Of a DNA stretch of 14,481 nt, positions 7,426 through 14,370 are shown piece by piece. The stretch is taken from NCBI GenBank assembly GCA_031272655.1, contig JAISTJ010000032.1, positions 1 to 14,481 of the forward strand, given 5' to 3'. Numbering within the stretch: position 1 is the first letter of the stretch; each line of letters starts with the position of its first letter. A program made the translations under genes and the position numbers. A model generated the notes under the pieces. The model had not been told where the DNA came from, did not search any database, and saw nothing but the letters and a program-made list of their open reading frames with translations. This DNA is from Tannerella sp. Lineage in GTDB: Bacteria; Bacteroidota; Bacteroidia; Bacteroidales; Tannerellaceae.

Positions 7426-8315
7426 TCAACATTCCTGCGATGCTTCCAGAGTTGCCACGAATTGATGATATTTTGCCACAGGATGTAGCCTGCAGGGGCT
7501 ATTGCTGTGAGCGGGTGGAGGTATGTTTGCGACATCCATATTGCGAGGATGGTGTTTTTCTGCCCTAACCCCTGACCCGACGAGACGGCGTCGCCGTAGT
7601 GCCTGCCGATGCGTCTGCCGACGAAAAATTGCAGGCAGCATAATACGAGCGAAACAGTCAGTAAACCAACTTCTTCCGTAAACCCCGCCTTGTCCTGACG
7701 CAGCATAAAGGCTGTTGTGTTGCCCGTTACTATGGTTAAAGCGATGATCCACAGGTAGAAAGTCAGTTTCGGGACTTTTACAATAGCTTTATGAACAGCG
7801 GGGATAAACCGCCTTAAAAGGAATGCCAACAACAGCGGCGCCATCAGCAACGGCAGCACTTTCCGGCAGATATAAAAAACGGACTGCAGGAAAGTCATGT
7901 CCGAATGGACGCCGGTCAGGGTGAAATAGACCGGTGCGGCGACCGCAACTGCGATATTGCAGAAAAACAGGTAGGCGGTGAGGAAGCCGACATTTCCGCC
8001 GAGCATCCCCGTAATCACCGGTGCGGCGGTGGCCGTAGGCGTGAGCAGGCACAGCATCGCCCCTTGCGCGATAATTGCATTGAACGGTTTAAGCAGTATC
8101 CATGCGGCTATGCTACCTGCTAACTGTATGATTAACAGCCAGATGTGTGCTTTTTGAAAACGTATGTCTTTCAGCGAAATTTTGCAGAAAGTCAGCAGCA
8201 GCATCACGAAGATAAGCCATGGGGTCATGAAGGCGAGAAGGCTTATCCATTGCCATGTGAGAGCGCCTGTTAGCATAGCTATCGGCAGCGCCCAGTCTTT
8301 TAGGATTTTTAACAT
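7422..8315 (-). CDS. BASS/SBF-type (bile acid:sodium symporter-like) membrane transporter
   Basis: An integral inner-membrane protein of 297 residues with about nine or ten hydrophobic helices. Two polar motifs in hydrophobic surroundings match the crossover regions of the BASS fold: TPTATAAPVITGMLGGN in the first half and GLGQKNTILAIWMSQ in the second, the latter like the family's ExGxQNxxLA. Family members carry organic anions such as bile acids, pantoate or 2-oxoacids with sodium; nothing here fixes the substrate. The start at ATG 8315 overlaps the TGA of the upstream NagB-like/PIG-L gene as TGATG, so the two are translationally coupled; a TTG at 8318 is an alternative start. The stop codon (7422-7424) overlaps the convergent PL8 stop, leaving no room for a terminator between them. 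Linkage to an amino-sugar-type enzyme might hint at a related substrate, but that is weak. Confidence 0.8.
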   Translation of the reverse strand: MLKILKDWALPIAMLTGALTWQWISLLAFMTPWLIFVMLLLTFCKISLKDIRFQKAHIWLLIIQLAGSIAAWILLKPFNAIIAQGAMLCLLTPTATAAPVITGMLGGNVGFLTAYLFFCNIAVAVAAPVYFTLTGVHSDMTFLQSVFYICRKVLPLLMAPLLLAFLLRRFIPAVHKAIVKVPKLTFYLWIIALTIVTGNTTAFMLRQDKAGFTEEVGLLTVSLVLCCLQFFVGRRIGRHYGDAVSSGQGLGQKNTILAIWMSQTYLHPLTAIAPAGYILWQNIINSWQLWKHRRNVD

Positions 8316-10303
8316 CAATTAATAGGAATATATCTTACAAAAGCTTCAATAGCCTCGTATGAAGCGAGGCCGAGCTGTTTATAAATCTCTGCTGTAGCGC
8401 GGTTGCGGTCTTCGGCTCGTTGCCAGAAGAGGCGCTCGTCGTCGCCGAGGAACGGGGCGCTTTCGGCTTGCGACTGGTGTTTGAGTATCGCATTTCTTTT
8501 GTGCCGCAACTCTTCGGGGCTGATCGGCACTGCCATTTCTATATGGTCCATTTCCCATTCCGCCCACGCACCGCGGTACATCCACACGCGGCAGTTCTTC
8601 ATCCATTGTTGGTCTTTGACCTCATCAATAGCGGCAAGAACGGCATCTAAACAAACCTTGTGGGTGCCGTGCGGGTCGGCAAGGTCGCCGGCGACAAACA
8701 TCTCGTCTGGTTTGACCTCAAGCAGCAGCTCTTTAACAATCGCAATATCTTTCTCCCCGAGCGGTTTCTTTTTCACCAGACCGCTCTCGTAAAAGGGCAG
8801 GTCGAGGAAGTGGATGTTTTCGTCTTTCAGGCCCGAATAGCGGCTTGCATGGCGGGCTTCCTCGCGGCGGATAGTGCCTTTCATAAAAAGCACGTCGGGG
8901 CGTTCGGGAGTGCCGTCATCGGTTTTTTCGTAGCGCAGGTAACGGATGATTTCTTCCGCTTTGGACGCTACTTGCGGGTTTTTAGGCGAATACTTGGCGC
9001 AGACATCGCACAGGTACTCGCAGTAACGTATCACCTCCTCGTCGCCGACTGCAATGTTCCCCGAAGTCTGATAGGCGACATGGACGTCGTGATGCTGGTC
9101 GCACAGGCGGCGGAAAGTGCCTCCCATCGAGATGACATCGTCGTCGGGATGCGGGCTGAAGACTATTATCTTTTTCGGATAAGGCTTCGCGCGTTCGGGG
9201 CGGTTGCTGTCGTCGGCGTTCGGTTTGCCGCCGGGCCAGCCGGTGATAGTATGCTGTATGTCGTTGAAAATCCGTATGTTAACATTGTATGCGGAGCCGT
9301 AAACGGCAAGCAGTTCGCCAAGCCCGTGCTCGCTGTAGTCCTTATTTGTCAGTTTCAGGATAGGTTTGCCCGTCTGCTGGCAGAGCCATACGATTGCGCG
9401 GCGTATCAATTTGTTATCCCATTCGCAGTTGGACACAAGCCATGGGTGGCTTATACGTGTCAAATTGTAAGCCGAAGAGAGGTCGGCGATGACCCGTGCA
9501 TCAGCGTGATGTTGCAGGCAGGTAGAGGGAATGGCGTCGGTCGCCGCTCCTTCGATAGTCATTTTGATTATTGACGATTTGCTTTCGCCCCATGTCATAA
9601 GGACAATTTTCCGTGCGTCCATGATGGTGCCGAGACCCATAGTGATGACGCCTGCGGGGACATTCTCGATGGAAGAAAACATCTGCGCCGATTCCTTGCG
9701 CGAAGTGTTGTCCATCAGTACGAAATGCGTACGCGAACTTTGCGATGTGCCTGCACTGTTGAAACCGATTGTGCCAGCAAGCCCGATGCCGAGCAACATA
9801 TAGTCAATCCCGCCGCAATCCCTGATTTGTTCCTCATACTTCCTGCAAAAATCGTAAATGTCGTTTTTGTTCATGAATCCGTCGGGATAGAAGATGTTCT
9901 CTTCCGGAATATCCACATGGTTCAGGAACGCCTCCTCAATTTGCGATAAATTGCTATTAGCCTCATTTACAAGTGGATAGAACTCGTAAAGCAGAAACAC
10001 AATCACATTTTTGAAGCTCAATTCCCGCTCTTTGTGAATTTTGATAAGATGATTGAAAAGGGAATGAGGCGAGCGGCCGCCGGGCAAGGCTATAACAAGG
10101 TTTTTATTATCCTTGTTGCGCTCTTCGATGGCGTCGGCAATCTCGGCTGCAAGCGCCGCCGAGCCTTCGTCCATTGAAGTATAAATATGCGTCGGAATCT
10201 TCTCAAACCGCGTCAAAACACTGTATTCATACATGTTTTCCGGCTTGTAATATCTTTCCGGAATCCGCGTGAGGGTTATCTGTGAACTTAAATTATTTCT
10301 CAT
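8315..10303 (-). CDS. NagB-like domain fused to PIG-L/LmbE deacetylase
   Basis: A cytoplasmic protein of 662 residues with two parts. Residues 30-290 resemble glucosamine-6-phosphate deaminase (NagB), including the phosphate-loop-like LPGGRSPH (73-80). Residues 375-600 are a PIG-L/LmbE deacetylase with the metal motif HPDDD (385-389) and DPHGTH (543-548), which supply His, Asp and His ligands for zinc; these enzymes remove acetyl groups from N-acetylglucosamine-type substrates. From memory, fused proteins of about 660 residues are common in Bacteroidetes and usually annotated nagB. Caution is needed: the E. coli NagB catalytic residues D72, D141, H143 and E148 align with Y106, A176, T178 and S183, so deaminase activity is doubtful, whereas the deacetylase looks intact. 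It follows the ABC-F gene by 61 nt and overlaps the transporter gene by one base. An AGAGGAAA stretch lies before the ATG. Confidence 0.88.
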   Translation of the reverse strand: MRNNLSSQITLTRIPERYYKPENMYEYSVLTRFEKIPTHIYTSMDEGSAALAAEIADAIEERNKDNKNLVIALPGGRSPHSLFNHLIKIHKERELSFKNVIVFLLYEFYPLVNEANSNLSQIEEAFLNHVDIPEENIFYPDGFMNKNDIYDFCRKYEEQIRDCGGIDYMLLGIGLAGTIGFNSAGTSQSSRTHFVLMDNTSRKESAQMFSSIENVPAGVITMGLGTIMDARKIVLMTWGESKSSIIKMTIEGAATDAIPSTCLQHHADARVIADLSSAYNLTRISHPWLVSNCEWDNKLIRRAIVWLCQQTGKPILKLTNKDYSEHGLGELLAVYGSAYNVNIRIFNDIQHTITGWPGGKPNADDSNRPERAKPYPKKIIVFSPHPDDDVISMGGTFRRLCDQHHDVHVAYQTSGNIAVGDEEVIRYCEYLCDVCAKYSPKNPQVASKAEEIIRYLRYEKTDDGTPERPDVLFMKGTIRREEARHASRYSGLKDENIHFLDLPFYESGLVKKKPLGEKDIAIVKELLLEVKPDEMFVAGDLADPHGTHKVCLDAVLAAIDEVKDQQWMKNCRVWMYRGAWAEWEMDHIEMAVPISPEELRHKRNAILKHQSQAESAPFLGDDERLFWQRAEDRNRATAEIYKQLGLASYEAIEAFVRYIPIN

Positions 10304-10334
10304 AACAATTTCCTCTATATTGATATTTCAAGTG

Positions 10335-10342
10335 CAAAAATA
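10335..10342 (-). promoter_or_regulatory. Possible -7 box before the NagB-like/PIG-L gene
   Basis: TATTTTTG on the minus strand fits TAnnTTTG and lies in the 61-nt gap after the ABC-F stop. No TTG is found at 17-23 nt upstream, so this is only a candidate for an internal promoter. Confidence 0.3.
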
Positions 10343-10364
10343 GTAATAATTTTTCAATGGCGGA

Positions 10365-12383
10365 CTAATTTTCAAGTTTTTCCAATGCTTCGGATGCTTC
10401 CGCCCATTTGTCCATAACGTCGGAGAGTTCCGATTTCAACTGCTCGTAACGGATGTACAGGGATGCGTCGGAAGCGCCTTCGGGGGTGGTTAAAAGGGTT
10501 TCGATGGCGGTGATTTGTTCCTCTATTGCCGCTATTTGCAGCTCGGCTTCGTCAGCTGCTTTCTGCAACTGACGGCGGCGACGCGCCTGCTCTTTTCGCT
10601 GCTCGTAGGTCAGCGGTTCTATGATGTCAGACATGTCAGGTTTATTGTCAGACCTAACAGGTTTTAAAAACCTGTTAGGTCTTTCCCCGTCATTGCGAGC
10701 CTTCTGCGAAGCAATCTCTTCCTTATTTAAGGCTATGACCTTACATTCGCCCAGTTCCAACTCCCGCAAACTCTCAATCTTCTTATGTTCAAGAAATTCG
10801 TAGATACCGCCCAAATGTTCGCGGACGCGCTTGTTGCCGAACTCATAGACCTTTGTTACGAGACCGTCGAGAAACTCGCGGTCGTGCGAGACCACTATCA
10901 CAGTGCCGTCGAAGTCAAGCAACGCGCTCTTGAGGACGTCTTTCGAGCGCATGTCCAAATGGTTCGTAGGCTCGTCCAAGATAAGCAGGTTCACCGGTTC
11001 GAGCAGCAAACGTATCATCGCTAAGCGGCTTTTCTCGCCGCCCGACAGCACCCGCACCTTCTTGTCCGACGCCTCGCCGCCAAACATGAACGCGCCGAGT
11101 ATGTCGCGTATCTTCGTACGCACGTCCCCTTGCGCCACGTAGTCTATCGTCTCGAATACAGTCTTGTTCTCGTCCAACAGCTGTGCCTGATTTTGAGCGA
11201 AATAACCGATTTTGACATTATGACCGAGCGTCAGAACGCCCGTGTAATCGGTAATCTCGCCCATGATACACTTTACGAGCGTCGTTTTACCCTCGCCGTT
11301 CTTGCCTACAAAAGCTACCTTGTCGCCACGATTGATTGTAAATGTGGCGTTTGCGAAGACAAGATGCTCGCCGTACCGCTTCGAGAGGTTCTCTATGATA
11401 ACAGGGTAGGAACCTGAACGGGGTGCAGGCGGGAATTTAAGCCGCAACGTCGCGTTGTCTTCCTCGTCCACCTCTATCCGCTCGATTTTATCTAACTGCT
11501 TTATGCGCGACTGCACCTGAACGGCTTTTGTAGCCTTGTAGCGAAACCGCTCAATGAACGCCTCCGTGTCGGCAAGCATCTTCTGCTGATTCTCGAACGC
11601 CCGCTGCTGCTGCTCGCGCCTTTCGCGCCGTAACTCTACATAGTCGTCGTATTTCACCTTGTAGTCATAGACATGTCCGAGTTCTATTTCGAGCGTGCGG
11701 CGGGTGGTGTTGTTGATGAAAGCGCGGTCGTGCGAAACAATTATAAATACGTCCGGCGAGGCGGCTATGAACGTTTCCAACCACTGAATAGATTCAATAT
11801 CAAGGTGATTCGTCGGCTCGTCGAGCAGCATCACGTCGGGGCGGCGTAGCAGCAGTTTGGCAAGCTCTATGCGCATACGCCAGCCGCCGCTGAACTCCGA
11901 CGTTGGACGCGTGAAATCGTCGCGCGTAAAACCAAGACCAAGCAATGTCCGTTCAAGCTCGGCCTGATAGTTTGCGCCCCCAAGCAGGTGAAGATGCTCC
12001 GAAAGCATCGTCATACGCTCTATAATTTTTTGATAGTCATCCGATTCGTAGTCTTCGCGCTCCGATAACTCTTTGTTGAGGCGGCTTATCTCCGCTTCCG
12101 CCTCGTGAATATGGCTGAAAGCTTTCTCCGCTTCCTCTATAACGCTGCATGTATCAGACAGTTGCATCTCCTGCGGCAGATAGCCGATAGCGACGTCCTT
12201 GGGTATGCTGATGACGCCCCGCGTAGGCGACTGCATCCCCGCTATGAGCTTCATCAGCGTCGTTTTGCCAGCGCCATTCTTGCCTACAAGCGCTATACGG
12301 TCTTTCCTGTTTATCACGAAAGAGATGTTGTCGAGCAACGTAAAACCTCCAAATTCAACCGTTAATCCTTCAATAGAAATCAT
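10365..12383 (-). CDS. ABC-F family ATPase (ribosome-associated type) with a repeat-derived insert
   Basis: A soluble protein of 672 residues with two nucleotide-binding domains and no membrane segment, as in the ABC-F translation factors that bind the ribosomal E site. Domain 1: Walker A GKNGAGKT (34-41), signature FSGGW (164-168), Walker B with LLDEPTNHLD (186-195). A charged interdomain linker rich in Arg, Glu and Gln follows at about 240-300. Domain 2: Walker A GKNGEGKT (360-367), signature LSGGE (446-450), LILDEPTNHLD (468-478 region). Catalytic glutamates E189 and E471 are present. The C-terminal coiled coil spans about 590-672. Residues 556-578 (EIASQKARNDG...RFLKPVRS) come from two dispersed DNA repeats lying in frame in the normally variable linker before the coiled coil. 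The start overlaps the ybeY stop as ATGA. Which ABC-F subgroup it belongs to cannot be said; housekeeping or antibiotic protection are both possible. Confidence 0.92.
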   Translation of the reverse strand: MISIEGLTVEFGGFTLLDNISFVINRKDRIALVGKNGAGKTTLMKLIAGMQSPTRGVISIPKDVAIGYLPQEMQLSDTCSVIEEAEKAFSHIHEAEAEISRLNKELSEREDYESDDYQKIIERMTMLSEHLHLLGGANYQAELERTLLGLGFTRDDFTRPTSEFSGGWRMRIELAKLLLRRPDVMLLDEPTNHLDIESIQWLETFIAASPDVFIIVSHDRAFINNTTRRTLEIELGHVYDYKVKYDDYVELRRERREQQQRAFENQQKMLADTEAFIERFRYKATKAVQVQSRIKQLDKIERIEVDEEDNATLRLKFPPAPRSGSYPVIIENLSKRYGEHLVFANATFTINRGDKVAFVGKNGEGKTTLVKCIMGEITDYTGVLTLGHNVKIGYFAQNQAQLLDENKTVFETIDYVAQGDVRTKIRDILGAFMFGGEASDKKVRVLSGGEKSRLAMIRLLLEPVNLLILDEPTNHLDMRSKDVLKSALLDFDGTVIVVSHDREFLDGLVTKVYEFGNKRVREHLGGIYEFLEHKKIESLRELELGECKVIALNKEEIASQKARNDGERPNRFLKPVRSDNKPDMSDIIEPLTYEQRKEQARRRRQLQKAADEAELQIAAIEEQITAIETLLTTPEGASDASLYIRYEQLKSELSDVMDKWAEASEALEKLEN
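10625..10661 (-). repeat. Partial duplication beside the palindrome
   Basis: TGTCAGACATGTCAGG (10625-10640) and TGTCAGACCTAACAGG (10646-10661) match at 13 of 16 positions and are offset by 21 nt, a multiple of three. The second copy runs into the left arm of the palindrome, so the first may be a leftover half-element. Both lie inside the ABC-F coding sequence. Confidence 0.5.
10650..10682. repeat. Perfect palindromic element inside the ABC-F gene
   Basis: Two 16-bp arms, AGACCTAACAGGTTTT (10650-10665) and AAAACCTGTTAGGTCT (10667-10682), are exact reverse complements around a single A. Such a hairpin is far beyond chance in a coding region. It encodes part of residues 567-578 of the ABC-F protein. 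It resembles short palindromic repeats I recall as dispersed in Bacteroidales genomes. Confidence 0.9.
10688..10718 (-). repeat. Long variant of the dispersed repeat inside the ABC-F gene
   Basis: Read on the minus strand it is ATTGCTTCG-CAGAAGG-CTCGCAATGACGG. Compared with the PL8 copies it has the same ends but a central segment 4 nt longer. It encodes EIASQKARNDG (556-566) of the ABC-F protein; the final RNDG is read in the same frame as in the PL8 copies. Confidence 0.85.
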
Positions 12384-12802
12384 ATTTGTAATGTTTTGAG
12401 CGCCTCGTCTTCTGCGGCGCGCATTTTACGGGCTGCAGCGGCGCTCTTGTCTTTCAAACCGCACAAGTGAAGCAGCCCGTGAATAATAACCCTGTGCAGC
12501 TCGTCCTTAATATCGGTCTTGTACAGCTCGGCATTGCTCGCTACTGTGTCGAGGCTGATAAAGATATCGCCGCTGACGACCTCGCCCTCTGTGTAGTCAA
12601 AAGTGATAATGTCAGTATAATAATCGTGGTTAAGATACTGATTATTAACCTGAAGAATCTCTTCGTCGGAACAAAAGCGGTATGAGACCTCGCCGACCTG
12701 TTTGCCATGCGAAGCAGCTACCGCTGCAATCCACTGTTTAAGAGCGTTCTTGCGGAGTCTATGCGGCTTCACACCAGCCGACGTCTCAAAAAATACTGCC
12801 AT
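12380..12802 (-). CDS. ybeY: Endoribonuclease YbeY (rRNA maturation factor)
   Basis: A small cytoplasmic metalloprotein of 140 residues, the usual length for YbeY, involved in 16S rRNA 3'-end maturation and ribosome quality control. The family core is seen: NNQYLNHDYYTDIITFDY (53-70, matching the family's LNxxYRxxDxxTDVLSFP stretch), GDIFIS (78-83) and the metal motif HGLLHLCGLKD (108-118). The first two zinc ligands are H108 and H112, but at the place of the third His in E. coli-type YbeY (HxxxHxxxxxH) there is D118. I believe Bacteroidetes members commonly have this, so it is not evidence of decay. It is the first gene of the minus-strand cluster and overlaps the ABC-F gene by 4 nt (ATGA). 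Pairing of ybeY with a ribosome-binding ATPase makes a translation-related unit. Confidence 0.93.
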   Translation of the reverse strand: MAVFFETSAGVKPHRLRKNALKQWIAAVAASHGKQVGEVSYRFCSDEEILQVNNQYLNHDYYTDIITFDYTEGEVVSGDIFISLDTVASNAELYKTDIKDELHRVIIHGLLHLCGLKDKSAAAARKMRAAEDEALKTLQI

Positions 12803-12823
12803 AAAATTTTAAAAAATGAACGA

Positions 12824-12831
12824 CAAAAGTA
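12824..12831 (-). promoter_or_regulatory. Possible -7 box of ybeY
   Basis: TACTTTTG on the minus strand fits TAnnTTTG and lies 22 nt before the ybeY ATG. No TTG is seen at the usual distance upstream, so confidence is low. Confidence 0.4.
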
Positions 12832-12847
12832 CAAAAAAGAATTTTTT

Positions 12848-12881
12848 TTTGCCGAATAGTCGAAATAAATATGTAATTTTG
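12848..12881 (+). promoter_or_regulatory. Promoter of the HU-CCDC81/SPOR gene
   Basis: TAATTTTG (12874-12881) fits the -7 consensus, and TTTG (12848-12851) lies 22 nt upstream as the -33 element. The ATG at 12915 is about 33 nt downstream. The promoter shares the 112-bp divergent region with ybeY. Confidence 0.6.
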
Positions 12882-12914
12882 CAGTCCGAATTTCTTGTTT
12901 GAAGTTTTTTTCTG

Positions 12915-14177
12915 ATGGACAGACTTATCAGACATATCGAACTGCTGCTGTATCAGCATGATTGCGTTATTATTCCGGAGTTTGGAGGCTTTGTGCTTCA
13001 GACCGTTCCTGCGTTGTATTTGGGCGAAGAACACTCTTTCAGCCCCGCTTCCAAGGAAATTGTCTTCAACCCGACTTTGACTTATAACGACGGTCTGCTT
13101 TCACATGCGTATATGCTTGATTATTCGATAGATTATGCTAAGGCTCAGCAACTTGTGAAAACGGATGTGTCCCAAATTAAAGACGAGCTGAACTATAACG
13201 CCGAATATCAAATGGGTAAAGTGGGCGCTTTTGTAAAAGACGGGAATCGCATTGTGTATATGCCTGATAATGAGAGTGATAACTTGTTCAGCACATCCAC
13301 TTTCGGCTTGCCTGTTTTTTACTATCTGCCTCTTGCGAGAAGACTTATGGCAACGGAAGCCCCGAAACCTGCCGAAACGGTTGCTCAAAGGGTTGAATAT
13401 CAGCGATATGAGCCTGTGTCTCAAAGATATGAGCCTGTTTCTCAAAGATATGAGCCTGAACCTCAACGAATTGAAATTAGGCGTCCTGTTGTTGCCGAAC
13501 GAACTTATTCTACCGAAAAATCATATCCAACTGAAAAAAATTATTCACTACAAAGAAATACATTGAAAGGAAGCGCTGATATGTCAAATAAATCATTCAC
13601 TACCACTGTTTTACAGGTTCTTGCTGTGGCGGCTGCGGCAATAATCATCTTTTTGCTCGTTTCGATACCCGTAGGAGACGTCAATAAGTCTTCATACACA
13701 GCGAGTTTCATGCCGGAAGATATAATTCCCAAAAGCAGCGTACCGGAATCATCCGGCGTGTCTGCTTCCGTTTCCACTTCTTCTGCTGCTGCTTCCGAAA
13801 CGGTTGTTAATCAGGATGTTATTACTCCATCCGCTACGACTGCGCCGCCTGCTTCGACTGCGGAAGTGAAAACTTCATCGGAAGAGACGGCGAAAACAAC
13901 GGAAAACAGAGTGTCGTCGAAAGCGAGTTCAGCATCTACTTTTGCCTCAAAGCCTTATTTCGTGATAATCGGGAGTTTCGCGAACCGCCAGCAGGCTAAC
14001 AATTATATCAAACGGCTCGGGGCAAAGGAAAAAGCTACGGCCGGAATTTTGGTCAGGGACGGGCGTGTGAGGGTCTATGCACAGCATTTCGCTAATGAGA
14101 CGCAAGCGCAAAGGTATATAAAACAACTACATAACGATCCCAAACATCGCCAAGCGTGGCTATATACTTATAAGTGA
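12915..14177 (+). CDS. HU-CCDC81-like / transmembrane / SPOR-domain protein
   Basis: A single-pass membrane protein of 420 residues. Residues 1-140 (IRHIELLLYQHDCVIIPEFGGF...) match the HU-related CCDC81-type domain of Bacteroidetes by my recognition. A linker follows, with three RYEPVSQ-type repeats (164-184) and YxTEK motifs (198-208). A hydrophobic helix (about 231-254) spans the inner membrane, then comes a Ser/Thr/Ala-rich periplasmic stretch (256-344). The C-terminus (345-420, YFVIIGSFANRQQANNYIKRL...) is a SPOR domain, which binds denuded peptidoglycan at division septa. The expected topology puts the HU-like part in the cytoplasm and SPOR in the periplasm, so the protein could link a cytoplasmic partner, possibly DNA, with the division site; that role is inference. 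It has its own promoter; mutA lies 193 nt downstream beyond two dispersed repeats. Confidence 0.88.
   Translation: MDRLIRHIELLLYQHDCVIIPEFGGFVLQTVPALYLGEEHSFSPASKEIVFNPTLTYNDGLLSHAYMLDYSIDYAKAQQLVKTDVSQIKDELNYNAEYQMGKVGAFVKDGNRIVYMPDNESDNLFSTSTFGLPVFYYLPLARRLMATEAPKPAETVAQRVEYQRYEPVSQRYEPVSQRYEPEPQRIEIRRPVVAERTYSTEKSYPTEKNYSLQRNTLKGSADMSNKSFTTTVLQVLAVAAAAIIIFLLVSIPVGDVNKSSYTASFMPEDIIPKSSVPESSGVSASVSTSSAAASETVVNQDVITPSATTAPPASTAEVKTSSEETAKTTENRVSSKASSASTFASKPYFVIIGSFANRQQANNYIKRLGAKEKATAGILVRDGRVRVYAQHFANETQAQRYIKQLHNDPKHRQAWLYTYK
13404..13466 (+). repeat. Three tandem 21-bp units encoding RYEPVSQ
   Basis: The 21-nt unit (start CGATATGAGCCTGTGTCTCA) occurs three times in frame, the third ending EPEPQ. 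It lies in the cytoplasmic linker of the HU-CCDC81/SPOR protein and probably expands and contracts by slippage. Confidence 0.85.
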
Positions 14178-14195
14178 TGAGTGATGAATGTGCGG

Positions 14196-14258
14196 CGTCA
14201 TTGCGAGGAACGAAGCAATCTCTTTCACGCACCGTCATTGCGAGGAACGAAGCAATCT
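14196..14258 (-). repeat. Two copies of the dispersed repeat between the SPOR gene and mutA
   Basis: Copies at 14196-14221 and 14233-14258, 37 nt apart, carry the same core as the PL8 array on the opposite strand (ATTGCTTCGTTCCTCGCAAT read on minus). They start 19 nt after the SPOR stop. A role as transcript end or mRNA-stabilising structure is possible, but the hairpin is imperfect and has no clear T-tract. Confidence 0.92.
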
Positions 14259-14263
14259 TATTC

Positions 14264-14284
14264 AATTAAGAATTAAGAATTAAG
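14264..14284 (+). repeat. Three tandem AATTAAG heptamers
   Basis: AATTAAG is repeated three times without change just after the second dispersed repeat. It is followed by a C/A-rich run with CTTCAAA-type repeats up to the mutA leader. It looks like slippage-prone intergenic filler. Confidence 0.8.
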
Positions 14285-14370
14285 TACTTCAAACTTCAAA
14301 CCTCAAACAGAATAAAACAAACAAAAACAATATAAAACGAATAAAACTATAATAAACAAACAAAAAAGAA

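Noticed and set aside
8660-9574. Long plus-strand open frame of 304 codons opposite the NagB-like/PIG-L gene
   Set aside because: It is antisense to well-conserved domains with clear motifs, shows no recognisable protein and has no promoter; a shadow of codon bias.
10650-10682. Palindrome as a rho-independent terminator
   Set aside because: It is inside the ABC-F coding sequence, about 285 nt before its stop, and has no T-tract in the right place. An attenuating effect cannot be excluded, but a true terminator would truncate the gene.
12786-13034. Minus-strand open frame across the ybeY-SPOR divergent region
   Set aside because: It covers promoter sequence and the start of the HU-CCDC81-like domain and has low-complexity Lys/Asn/Phe content; not a gene.
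14196-14258. Repeat pair as terminator of the SPOR gene
   Set aside because: Only a 5-bp ATTGC/GCAAT stem is clear and no T-run follows; kept only as a repeat.
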